DNA of 5,815 bases, from contig CAISJA010000255.1 in NCBI GenBank assembly GCA_903885525.1, positions 1 through 5,815 of the forward strand, written 5' to 3'. Below the pieces are notes generated by a model that saw only the letters and a program-made list of their open reading frames with translations, searched no databases and was not told the origin of the DNA. The stretch is from an uncultured Opitutaceae bacterium. GTDB taxonomy: Bacteria > Verrucomicrobiota > Verrucomicrobiia > Opitutales > Opitutaceae. The translations under genes and the position numbers were made by a program. Shown one piece after another: positions 1-5,733 of this stretch. The stretch's first letter is position 1. Each line of letters opens with the position of its first letter.

Positions 1-19
1 AATCAATCGCACAAAGTAA

Positions 20-66
20 ATTTCAAAGAACCGGTCCCAATTAAGGGGAAAGGGTTCCAAAGAGCC
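20..66 (-). promoter_or_regulatory. Tandem boxA-like antitermination sequences (possible rRNA operon leader)
   Basis: Read on the minus strand, 20-31 is GTTCTTTGAAAT, very close to the boxA of Gram-positive rRNA leaders (GTTCTTTGAAAA type). Positions 53-66 read GGCTCTTTGGAACC, sharing GCTCTTT with the E. coli rrn boxA. boxA binds NusB/NusE in rRNA leaders and lies roughly 100-200 bases before 16S. I infer that an rRNA operon may start just beyond the left edge and read leftward. No rRNA sequence is inside the window, so this is a motif-level call; two short motifs can occur by chance. Confidence 0.35.
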
Positions 67-81
67 ATCTTGAATCTCGTC

Positions 82-120
82 CGTCAATACTTTTTCGGAA
101 AATTTTCAGAAAATCTTTAA
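82..120 (-). promoter_or_regulatory. Possible minus-strand promoter: A/T-rich UP-like tract and TTGACG -35
   Basis: On the minus strand, TTGACG (82-87) matches the -35 consensus at five of six positions. It is preceded by an A/T-rich tract (about 88-120) with A- and T-runs spaced about one helical turn apart, including the palindrome GAAAATTTTC at 98-107, like an UP element of a strong stable-RNA promoter. The weak point is the -10: the hexamer at the usual 17-base spacing is CTCTTT, a poor match, and it overlaps the upstream boxA-like motif. The call depends mainly on the combination with the boxA-like sequences. Confidence 0.25.
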
Positions 121-201
121 GGAACACCCGCTTTCCCTGCTGCTCACCGGCGCTTTGTTTGAGGCGCTGATGGCCAGCGGGAAGGGAGAAGGTGCGAACC
201 C

Positions 202-223
202 GTTTGCCGCAGGCAAGCCTTTT
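202..223 (+). terminator. Weak terminator-like hairpin
   Basis: GTTTGCC (202-208) pairs with GGCAAGC (212-218), including one G-U pair, around a GCA loop, and is followed by C and four T's (220-223). The stem is short and the T-run is minimal. It lies within the doubtful open frame ending at 262, so it could equally be incidental. Confidence 0.15.
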
Positions 224-344
224 GAGTTAATTATTTCTCATGATGTTGTTATATATTGGTAACCATAGTTTTGCGCATCGTTTTTTTCTCCACGACATCT
301 GCAAAATCTTTCGCCCGGCCCGACCGAGCCCGGTGGCGGAATTT

Positions 345-363
345 GTATCACCATTATTGATAC
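345..363. repeat. Perfect 6-bp inverted repeat GTATCA-N7-TGATAC
   Basis: GTATCA (345-350) and TGATAC (358-363) are perfect reverse complements separated by seven bases, in the A/T-rich island at the start of the GC-rich leader. The 13-base centre-to-centre spacing puts the half-sites a little over one helical turn apart, compatible with a dimeric repressor operator. No regulator gene is in view and no second copy was noticed, so a role is inference. Confidence 0.3.
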
Positions 364-465
364 TTGAAGTCTCTGCGCCTGCCTCCCGGGGCGCAGCCGG
401 CTCCCGCCACCCACCTTGCCGGCGGGACCGCCCCGGCCGAGGGCCCTTGGCACCGGGCGGCACAC

Positions 466-529
466 CCGCCCCCTCCGGGCACCCGGCCGGCCCTCTGCCC
501 ATGCCGCTGCTGCCGCCGCCCCCTCCGGG
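466..529 (+). repeat. 14-bp direct repeat in C-rich leader
   Basis: CCGCCCCCTCCGGG occurs at 466-479 and again at 516-529, 50 bases apart start to start. Both copies lie in the C-rich leader upstream of the DUF4337 gene. Low sequence complexity makes chance or slippage plausible, and no function is apparent. Confidence 0.4.
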
Positions 530-560
530 ACATCCCAGCCGGTGCCCCCAAGGAGCTGGA

Positions 561-578
561 CAGGGGGAAATCCCTCTG
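561..578 (+). other. Hairpin just upstream of the DUF4337 start codon
   Basis: CAGGGGG (561-567) pairs with CCCTCTG (572-578) through seven base pairs including one G-U, closing an AAAT loop. It ends 16 bases before the ATG at 595. The only purine-rich, Shine-Dalgarno-like sequence nearby (AGGGGGA) is inside the stem and about 27 bases from the ATG, too far to act in the normal way. It might influence translation or simply be a leader structure; there is no T-run, so it is not a terminator. Confidence 0.3.
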
Positions 579-594
579 CATACAAAACCGCACC

Positions 595-1200
595 ATGAGC
601 GATAATCTCGACGAACTGAAGGGCTTGGTCGCCGCCCTCAAGGCCGACCAGCAAACCCAAAAAGCGAAGGAAAAGCGCGAGGCGTGGACCAAGTATGTGT
701 CCCTCTCCATGATTTTCCTCGCCGTCCTCGCCGCCATCGCGACCCAACGCGGCGCCGGGTACTCCTCGGCCACGATGAAACAGCTCAACGAAGCGACCTT
801 CAACCAGGCGAAAGCTTCCGATGAATGGGCTTTCTATCAGGCCAAGGGGATCAAGAAGAGCCTGTACGAACAGGAAAAGGAGCGCCTGGCGTCGGTCCCG
901 GGAGCGGACGGCAAGGCGCTGACCGCCGCGACCGCCCGCGTCGACCGTTACGACAAGGAGCAGAAAGAAATTTCGGACACGGCCAAATCCTACGAAGCAA
1001 AGCGAGACACCGCTCGCGACGCCGCCACGCACGCCGCCAATGCCGGCCGCGAAATGGGACTTTCCACCACCGTCTTCCAAATCGCCATCGCGCTCGGCGG
1101 TATCACGCTCGTGATGAAGAAGCGCTGGCTCTGGCTGGCCTCGCTCACCGCCGGCGCCATCGCCACCGGGCAGATGATCCGGGTGCTGTATTTCCTCTGA
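595..1200 (+). CDS. DUF4337 family membrane protein
   Basis: A 201-residue membrane protein of unknown function. I place it in the DUF4337 family from the block around residues 74-90 (ASDEWAFYQAKGIKKSLYE), the later YDKEQKEI block (119-126) and the overall plan: charged N-terminus (1-32), one membrane helix (about 33-51), a charged, probably coiled-coil central segment (about 84-148), then two C-terminal helices (about 157-174 and 178-198) separated by a KKRW turn. Length suits the family. The ATG at 595 is chosen because the N-terminus immediately before TM1 looks natural from here, while the upstream in-frame extension (to TTG 364) is low-complexity Pro/Cys/Arg. No Shine-Dalgarno site is properly spaced. 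It converges on the transpeptidase gene with 8 bases between stops. The lysine/arginine-rich ends of the helices suggest inner-membrane location; the biochemical role is unknown. Confidence 0.88.
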   Translation: MSDNLDELKGLVAALKADQQTQKAKEKREAWTKYVSLSMIFLAVLAAIATQRGAGYSSATMKQLNEATFNQAKASDEWAFYQAKGIKKSLYEQEKERLASVPGADGKALTAATARVDRYDKEQKEISDTAKSYEAKRDTARDAATHAANAGREMGLSTTVFQIAIALGGITLVMKKRWLWLASLTAGAIATGQMIRVLYFL

Positions 1201-1208
1201 GGCGCCCG

Positions 1209-2204
1209 CTACGGCTCCACCTCCACCGGCAGCCCGATCCAGACGAGTTCGAGCAACGCCTGCGCATCCCAATTCGCGAGCCGGAAGCACCCATGTGATT
1301 CCGTGCGCCCGACCTTCTCCGGATCGGGCGTGCCATGCATCCCGTAACCGGGCCGGTCGAGGCCGACCCAGGCCACGCCGACCGGATTGTTCGGCCCGGG
1401 CGGGATGATCAGCTTGTGCCCGAGCTGCTGTCCCTCCTCCGATTCGGGGAACACCTCCGGATCGAAAGTGTAGTTCGGCGCGGGAATGATCACCGTGACG
1501 TGCAGCTCCCCCACCGGCCGCTTCTCGACCTTTTTCGCAATGCTCACAGGGAAATGTGCGATGACATGCCCGGCGACGTCGACCGCCTCGAGCTCATGTT
1601 CGGTCAGGCTGATATGGACGCGGGTGGCCTTGCCAGGGGGATGATAGGGCTCGACCGCCGGCACCCGCACGGTCGTGCCGGGCAGGATTTCGTCCCAAGG
1701 GGTGTCGGGGTTCAGTTTCTTGAGGTAGTTCGGGCTGGCCCGGTAGGTCTCGGCGACGAATTCGAGCGGGCTGCCGAAGTCGAGCGACTCCAGTTCCGAC
1801 TTGCCCTGCCAGGTGTCGGGCACGGGGTGAATCCGCGCCAGTTCCTCGACACTGAAAACATGCGTGGTCAAGGCCGGCCCACTCAGTTGCAGTATCTCCT
1901 GCGTGGCCTGGTCCAGTTCCCCGCTGTGGCGCACTCCGACGTTGCGCTGGAAAGCACGGAGCGCAGCCACGGTCTGGGCGCCCTTGATGCCGTCGATCGA
2001 GCCGCACGAAAAGCCCCGGCGGTGCAACTCCACCTGGGCTTCCAGCCAGTTGTGCACTGGCACTGGTTCCTTGGCTGCGCCACCTTCCGCAGTCCCGCTC
2101 TCCTCTTGGGCGGGAAGATTCTCCGGCTCAGCCGGCCGCGGTTCCTCCGCCCCCAACAGGATGCAGGCAAGGACGAGCAATAGACTCAGCCGGATTTTCT
2201 CCAC
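1209..2204 (-). CDS. Exported L,D-transpeptidase (YkuD domain) with peptidoglycan-binding domain
   Basis: A 331-residue cell-wall enzyme. Residues 1-19 are a Sec-type signal peptide (basic start, then LSLLLVLACILLGA). Cys14 sits inside the hydrophobic core and fits a lipobox poorly, so signal peptidase I cleavage near residue 19 is more likely than lipidation. A Pro/Glu-rich linker (20-50) leads to a PG_binding_1 domain (about 51-108, with FSCGSIDGIKG and ALRAFQ), then a LysM-like segment (about 146-182, with SPNYLKKLNPD and LPGTTVRVP). The YkuD catalytic domain occupies about 194-330, with His290 in the HGT motif and S303-H-G-C306-F-R-L, Cys306 being the expected nucleophile. Family members form 3-3 peptidoglycan cross-links or attach lipoproteins; which applies cannot be read here. 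The start is GTG at 2204: an in-frame TAA lies four codons upstream and no ATG follows, although no clear ribosome-binding site precedes it. Stop is TAG. Confidence 0.93.
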   Translation of the reverse strand: MEKIRLSLLLVLACILLGAEEPRPAEPENLPAQEESGTAEGGAAKEPVPVHNWLEAQVELHRRGFSCGSIDGIKGAQTVAALRAFQRNVGVRHSGELDQATQEILQLSGPALTTHVFSVEELARIHPVPDTWQGKSELESLDFGSPLEFVAETYRASPNYLKKLNPDTPWDEILPGTTVRVPAVEPYHPPGKATRVHISLTEHELEAVDVAGHVIAHFPVSIAKKVEKRPVGELHVTVIIPAPNYTFDPEVFPESEEGQQLGHKLIIPPGPNNPVGVAWVGLDRPGYGMHGTPDPEKVGRTESHGCFRLANWDAQALLELVWIGLPVEVEP

Positions 2205-2322
2205 GTCCGGGAGTTAGGCCATGTGCGCTGGAAAAGTGAATCATCGAATCCGAGCAGTCTTGCGCCCATCCGCTGTTTCTACTCACCGCCGAGAGTTCGT
2301 CCGCTCCCTGCTCCGCTGTAAC

Positions 2323-2369
2323 GGCAGGTTGATCCTGCCCGGGGCTCCGGCGAAGCCGCCGACAGGCAG
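2323..2369 (+). other. Hairpin with mutually exclusive alternative pairing
   Basis: GGCAGG (2323-2328) pairs perfectly with CCTGCC (2334-2339) around a TTGAT loop. The same CTGCC (2335-2339) can instead pair with GGCAG (2365-2369), enclosing a small GGCT/AGCC hairpin (2343-2346 with 2354-2357). Switching elements use this arrangement, but GC-rich sequence produces such alternatives easily and no gene start is close by. Confidence 0.2.
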
Positions 2370-2494
2370 AAACAATTCCCCTTCCACCCGGCTGGCGGTG
2401 CAGCAAGCCGGGCGGCACCTGGCCGCACCTCGTGGCACTTGGCCAACGCGGCGGCAACCATCACGCGGTCAGTGAAGATTGCGACGGACCAAGG

Positions 2495-2603
2495 CGGTGG
2501 AGCCGCGGGAGGGTGGCCGGACCTGGTTGAAACGGCCCTTGCCCGTGGCGGGAGCCGGGGCAATCGCAGCAGGGCCACAGGCGTGCCCACCCTGGCTCCA
2601 CTG
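2495..2603 (+). ncRNA. Candidate structured RNA: long interrupted stem of unknown class
   Basis: Complementary segments occur in nested order: 2495-2504 with 2594-2603 (10 pairs, one G-U), 2510-2516 with 2587-2593 (7 pairs), 2534-2539 with 2571-2576 (6 pairs), 2540-2544 with 2558-2562 (5 pairs) and 2547-2549 with 2554-2556 (3 pairs) closing a GGGA loop of GNRA type. A five-base bulge separates the first two helices; a 17/10-base internal loop lies in the middle. The G-U pair and the GNRA loop exist only in a plus-strand transcript. It lies 119 bases upstream of the dehydrogenase start, so it could be part of that gene's leader or an independent RNA. I could not match it to SRP RNA, tmRNA, RNase P or the riboswitch consensuses I know. 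Chance folding of GC-rich DNA remains possible. Confidence 0.3.
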
Positions 2604-2611
2604 ACATAAGA

Positions 2612-2636
2612 CGGGGTCATGATCCTGATTCCCCCG
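2612..2636 (+). other. Stem-loop following the structured element
   Basis: CGGGG (2612-2616) pairs with CCCCG (2632-2636), and inside it TCA (2617-2619) pairs with TGA (2626-2628), with three unpaired bases (2629-2631) on the right. It begins nine bases after the long interrupted stem. No T-run follows, so it is not an intrinsic terminator on the plus strand. Confidence 0.25.
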
Positions 2637-2654
2637 GACATTAAGACACGTAAA

Positions 2655-2691
2655 GCCGGAGCCCTCCCCTTCGCAGGCTCGCCTATCCGGC
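2655..2691 (+). other. Stem-loop just upstream of the dehydrogenase start
   Basis: GCCGG (2655-2659) pairs with CCGGC (2687-2691) and AGCC (2660-2663) with GGCT (2676-2679), leaving a 12-base loop and a seven-base bulge on the right. It ends 30 bases before the preferred ATG (2722) and three bases before the alternative ATG (2695). It could affect translation initiation if transcribed. Confidence 0.25.
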
Positions 2692-2721
2692 CGGATGTTT
2701 CTACGTAGTCCATCCGCACCG

Positions 2722-5667
2722 ATGAGCCCCGCGCCCACCTCCTCCGATCTCCGCCAACTTGCCGCCAACCTTGAAGGCGAACTATACACGGACCGCGCCA
2801 TGCGGACCCTGTACGCCACAGATGCCTCCGAATACCTCGAGACTCCGCTGGCTGTCGCCCGGCCCCGCTCGGAGGCCGACCTCCGCGCCCTGCTTGGTTT
2901 TGCGAACCGCCACCGTACCGGGCTGATCCCCCGCGCCGCCGGCACCTCGCTCGCGGGCCAGGTGGTGGGCTCCGGCCTCGTGGTCGATGTTGGACGGTAC
3001 CTGAACCGTATCCTGGGCTTCGACGCCGCCGGCCGCCGCGTGCGCGTCCAGCCGGGCGTAGTCCGCAACGAGCTCAATCTCTTCCTCAAGCCCTCCGGGT
3101 TGTTTTTCACACCGGAAACGTCCACCGCCAACCGCGCCATGATCGGCGGCATGGTCGGCAACAATTCCTGCGGCGCCAATTCCATCGTCCACGGCACCAC
3201 CCGCGAGCACCTGGTCTCGGCCCGGGGTTTCCTCAGCGACGGCTCCGAAGCCACCTTCGGCCCGCTCACCCGCGCGGAATTCGATGCCAAATGCGCGGGT
3301 CCCGACACCCTTGAGACCCGCATCTACCGTACGGTCCGCGACCTCCTCGGCGACGCCCGCAACCGCCAGCTCATCCGCGACAACTACCCGAAGCCCACCG
3401 TCACGCGCCGCAACACCGGCTACGCGTTGGACCTGCTGATGGACTGCGCCGTCTTCGATCCCGCTTCGGCCCAGCCGTTCAACCTCTGCCGGCTCCTCGC
3501 CGGGTCGGAAGGCACGCTGTTCCTGGGCGCGGAATTCGAGCTCAATTGCGAGCCCCTGCCGCCCCCCGGTGCCCTGCTTTGCGCGCATTTCGCCAGCATC
3601 GCTGATTCGCTCCAGGCCACACTGATTGCCATGCGGCACAAGCCTTTTGGCTGCGAGCTGATCGACCGCCACATTCTGGAGTGCACCAAGGCCAATCTCG
3701 AGCAGGCCAAGAACCGCTTCTTCGTCCAGGGCGACCCCGGCGGGGTCCTTGTGGTCGAGATCCGTCACATCGACCGCTCCTACATCGAGGCCGAGATGCG
3801 GGCCATCGAAGCCGAATGCCGGACCGCCGGCCTCGGCTACGCCTTCCCCGTGCTCTGGGGCGACGACTGCAACAGGGTCTGGGAGCTGCGCAAGGCCGGC
3901 CAAGGCCTGATGAGCAACGTGGTGGGCGACGCCAAGCCCCGCGAGGTTGTCGAAGACACCGCCGTGGCCGTCGAGGACCTGCCGGCCTATATCGCCGAGT
4001 TTGATGCTCTGATGAAGGGCAAGTACGGCATCAGCTGCGTGTATTACGCCCATGCCGGCGCGGGCGAACTGCACACCCGGCCGCTCTTCGACCTCAAAAC
4101 GCCCGCCGGCCTGCGGATGTTCCGGAGCATCGGCACTGACATCGCGGTGTTGGTAAAAAAGTATCGCGGCTCCATCTCCGGCGAGCACGGGGACGGCCGC
4201 CTGCGTGGCGAATTCATCCAGTTCATGGTCGGCGCCGAGTGCTACGCCATGATGCGGCTGGTCAAGGAGACCTTCGACCCGCACGGCCTGCTCAATCCCG
4301 GCAAGATCATCGATACCCCGCCCATGGACACCTCGCTCCGGCACGCCCCGGGGCAGGCCGATCCGGAATACCGGACCCTGTTTGATTTCAGCGCCTCGCT
4401 CGGCATCGTGCGGGCCGCAGAAAAATGCTCCGGCGTGGGCGAATGCCGCAAATCCCACCACATGGGCGGCACCATGTGCCCCAGCTTCATGGCCACGCGC
4501 AACGAGCAGGACAGCACACGCGCCCGCGCCAACATGCTGCGCGATGTCCTCTCCCATCCGGAACACCAGGAAAACCCCTGGGACAGCGCCGAGGTCGCCG
4601 CCGTGATGGACCTTTGCCTCTCCTGCAAGGGCTGCAAGGCGGAGTGCCCCACGAACGTCGATGTCACCCGCCTGAAAGCCGAATGGCTCCAGCACTATCA
4701 TGATGCGCACGGCGTGCCGCTGCGTTCGCAACTCGTGGCGGGTTTTGCCCGCTCCATGCGCCTCGCCGCCCTCGCCCCCCGCCTCTACAATTGGGCCGTC
4801 ACGGCACCCGATACCTCGCGCTGGATCAAGCGGATCGCCCGCTTCGCCCCGCAGCGCAGCCTGCCCCTGCTGCACGAGACCACGCTCGCTTCCTGGCACA
4901 GCCGTCAGGCCAACCCGGCCCACCAACGATTCCCGCACGGCCGCGTCCACCTCTTCTGTGATGAATTCACGAATTTCAATGACACCCCGCTGGGCATCAA
5001 GGCGGTGCAGCTGCTGAACCGCCTGGGCTACGAGGTCATCATCCCGAAGCATGGGGAGAGCGGCCGGGCCCACTTGTCGAAAGGTCTCGTGCGCGCCGCC
5101 CGCGTCATTGCCATCCGCAATGTCACCCTGCTGCGCGAGGTGATCACCGCCGACGCCCCCCTCATCGGTCTGGAGCCTTCGGCGATCCTCTCCTTCCGCG
5201 ACGAGTACCCTGATCTCGTACCTGCCGACCTGAAGGATGCAGCCCGGGCTCTGGCCAAGAACGCGCTCCTGATCGACGAGTTCATCGCCCGCGAGATGGC
5301 CGCCGGCCGGATCACCTCCGCCTCGTTCGCCCCGCGCGCCCAGGCGATCAAGCTCCACGGCCACTGCCACCAGAAAGCACTCTCCTCCCTCGTGCCCACC
5401 GTAAAAATGCTGGAGCTGCCCCCCGGCCACAAGGTACAGGTCATCCCCAGCGGTTGCTGCGGCATGGCCGGGTCCTTCGGCTACGAGGTAGAGCACTATG
5501 AGCTCTCCCAACAGGTCGGCGAACTGGTGCTTCTGCCTGCTGTGCGTTCCGCTCCGGCGGACACCCTGATCGCCGCGCCCGGCACCAGCTGCCGTCACCA
5601 GATCAAGGACGCCACCGGCCGGATCGCGCTGCATCCCGTGGAGATACTCCACGCCGCCCTTGCCTGA
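2722..5667 (+). CDS. FAD-binding and (Fe-S)-binding D-2-hydroxyacid dehydrogenase (YdiJ/D-lactate dehydrogenase type)
   Basis: A 981-residue flavin/iron-sulfur oxidoreductase. Order: PCMH-type FAD domain (about 40-190; PRAAGTSLAGQ at 70-80, GGMVGNNSCGANS from 142); FAD-oxidase C-terminal domain (about 205-530) with probable metal ligands His444, His451, Glu488 and His489 (SGEHGDG) and NPGKI at 525-529; an iron-sulfur domain with Cys569, 575, 586 and Cys632, 635, 638, 642 (C-x2-C-x2-C-x3-CP); and a C-terminal CCG-type part with Cys882, Cys912-Cys913 and Cys957. Length and order match E. coli YdiJ (1018 residues, D-2-hydroxyglutarate dehydrogenase) and fused D-lactate dehydrogenases; which acid is used cannot be decided. 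It is probably membrane-associated from the cytoplasm, feeding quinones. ATG 2722 is preferred over ATG 2695 because the nine extra codons (TTT, CTA, CGT, AGT...) lack the C/G-ending bias that starts at 2722. Neither start has a clear ribosome-binding site. Confidence 0.93.
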   Translation: MSPAPTSSDLRQLAANLEGELYTDRAMRTLYATDASEYLETPLAVARPRSEADLRALLGFANRHRTGLIPRAAGTSLAGQVVGSGLVVDVGRYLNRILGFDAAGRRVRVQPGVVRNELNLFLKPSGLFFTPETSTANRAMIGGMVGNNSCGANSIVHGTTREHLVSARGFLSDGSEATFGPLTRAEFDAKCAGPDTLETRIYRTVRDLLGDARNRQLIRDNYPKPTVTRRNTGYALDLLMDCAVFDPASAQPFNLCRLLAGSEGTLFLGAEFELNCEPLPPPGALLCAHFASIADSLQATLIAMRHKPFGCELIDRHILECTKANLEQAKNRFFVQGDPGGVLVVEIRHIDRSYIEAEMRAIEAECRTAGLGYAFPVLWGDDCNRVWELRKAGQGLMSNVVGDAKPREVVEDTAVAVEDLPAYIAEFDALMKGKYGISCVYYAHAGAGELHTRPLFDLKTPAGLRMFRSIGTDIAVLVKKYRGSISGEHGDGRLRGEFIQFMVGAECYAMMRLVKETFDPHGLLNPGKIIDTPPMDTSLRHAPGQADPEYRTLFDFSASLGIVRAAEKCSGVGECRKSHHMGGTMCPSFMATRNEQDSTRARANMLRDVLSHPEHQENPWDSAEVAAVMDLCLSCKGCKAECPTNVDVTRLKAEWLQHYHDAHGVPLRSQLVAGFARSMRLAALAPRLYNWAVTAPDTSRWIKRIARFAPQRSLPLLHETTLASWHSRQANPAHQRFPHGRVHLFCDEFTNFNDTPLGIKAVQLLNRLGYEVIIPKHGESGRAHLSKGLVRAARVIAIRNVTLLREVITADAPLIGLEPSAILSFRDEYPDLVPADLKDAARALAKNALLIDEFIAREMAAGRITSASFAPRAQAIKLHGHCHQKALSSLVPTVKMLELPPGHKVQVIPSGCCGMAGSFGYEVEHYELSQQVGELVLLPAVRSAPADTLIAAPGTSCRHQIKDATGRIALHPVEILHAALA

Positions 5668-5670
5668 GCA

Positions 5671-5733
5671 TCAGCCACTACTCCGCCTGGGGGGGGCCCC
5701 AGGGCTCCTTACTCCTACCGCGTAAGTGGCTGA
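5671..5733. repeat. 9-bp perfect inverted repeat enclosing an inner hairpin
   Basis: TCAGCCACT (5671-5679) and AGTGGCTGA (5725-5733) are perfect reverse complements. Between them sits the CCTGGGG/CCCCAGG hairpin. The left arm begins three bases after the dehydrogenase stop; the right arm falls inside the putative minus-strand frame. It could be an outer stem of the transcript end or the edge of a small repeat element. Confidence 0.35.
5686..5703. terminator. G/C hairpin between convergent stops, possible bidirectional terminator
   Basis: CCTGGGG (5686-5692) pairs with CCCCAGG (5697-5703) around a GGGG loop: seven strong pairs, symmetric on both strands. It lies 18 bases after the dehydrogenase TGA and 11 bases beyond the TAG of the putative minus-strand frame. 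Neither side has a T-run, so it is not a classical intrinsic terminator; it could act as a pause site or a 3'-end stabiliser. Confidence 0.35.

Larger units (their letters stand above)
74..262 (+). pseudogene. Short open frame without a clear start, possible gene remnant
   Basis: A stop-free plus-strand frame runs from just after TGA (71-73) to TAA (260-262), about 62 codons. Its middle reads FKEHPLSLLLTGALFEALMA and then a Gly/Ala/Pro-rich part with NPFAAGKPF, which looks more protein-like than random sequence. There is no ATG, GTG or TTG near its beginning; the first ATG (170) leaves only 30 residues. The last dozen codons are A/T-rich and look like read-through. I do not recognise it. It could be a decayed gene end or chance; the opposite strand has an equally long open frame here, and the possible rRNA leader is a competing explanation. 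Confidence 0.15.
263..594. other. Non-coding stretch upstream of the DUF4337 gene
   Basis: This region has no gene I would defend. Composition changes sharply: A/T-rich before about 345, then strongly C-rich on the plus strand. From 364 the DUF4337 frame is open upstream, but its translation is crowded with Pro, Cys and Arg and lacks the character of the protein after the ATG at 595, so I treat it as untranslated leader. An A/T-rich patch at 249-257 (TTATATATT) could serve as a -10 region, but no well-spaced -35 accompanies it. Contents listed separately: an inverted repeat, a direct repeat and a hairpin. Confidence 0.5.
2205..2721. other. 517-base gap between divergent genes, no gene found
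   Basis: The start codons of the transpeptidase (minus) and dehydrogenase (plus) face away from this gap. Open frames on both strands here lack family motifs and have poor composition. I see no convincing -35/-10 pair for either gene. What stands out is secondary structure: a hairpin at 2323-2339 with a competing partner at 2365-2369, an ordered nested set of complementary segments at 2495-2603, and stem-loops at 2612-2636 and 2655-2691. Such a long gap with this structure could hold a non-coding RNA or a structured 5' leader. Confidence 0.5.

Noticed and set aside
238..1290. A 350-codon minus-strand frame over the C-rich leader and the DUF4337 gene
   Set aside because: Its translation is Gly/Ala/Arg-rich and without motifs, and it overlaps a gene with clear family blocks.
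1335..2183. A 282-codon plus-strand frame opposite the transpeptidase gene
   Set aside because: It is antisense to a gene with signal peptide, binding domain and SHGC catalytic motif; its own translation shows no recognisable domain.
2494..2520. GGTGGAG... considered as a SAM-I riboswitch core
   Set aside because: Only the GGTGGAG string resembles the consensus; the GGCCC and GCAACC parts and the four-helix junction are absent.
2526..2533. GTTGAAAC considered as an integron attC core site
   Set aside because: It does not fit GTTRRRY, no matching RYYYAAC partner is placed at the other end of the inverted repeat, and no cassette array or integrase is visible.
2469..3323. A 284-codon minus-strand frame spanning the gap and the dehydrogenase start
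   Set aside because: Ser/Arg/Pro-rich translation with no motif, mostly opposite the FAD domain coding sequence.
2782..5652. A 956-codon open frame on the minus strand opposite the dehydrogenase
   Set aside because: It is a mirror of the strong C/G third-position bias of the real gene. Its translation is low-complexity (Gly, Ala, Val, His, Asp) and has no domain motif, while the plus strand has a full set of family motifs.
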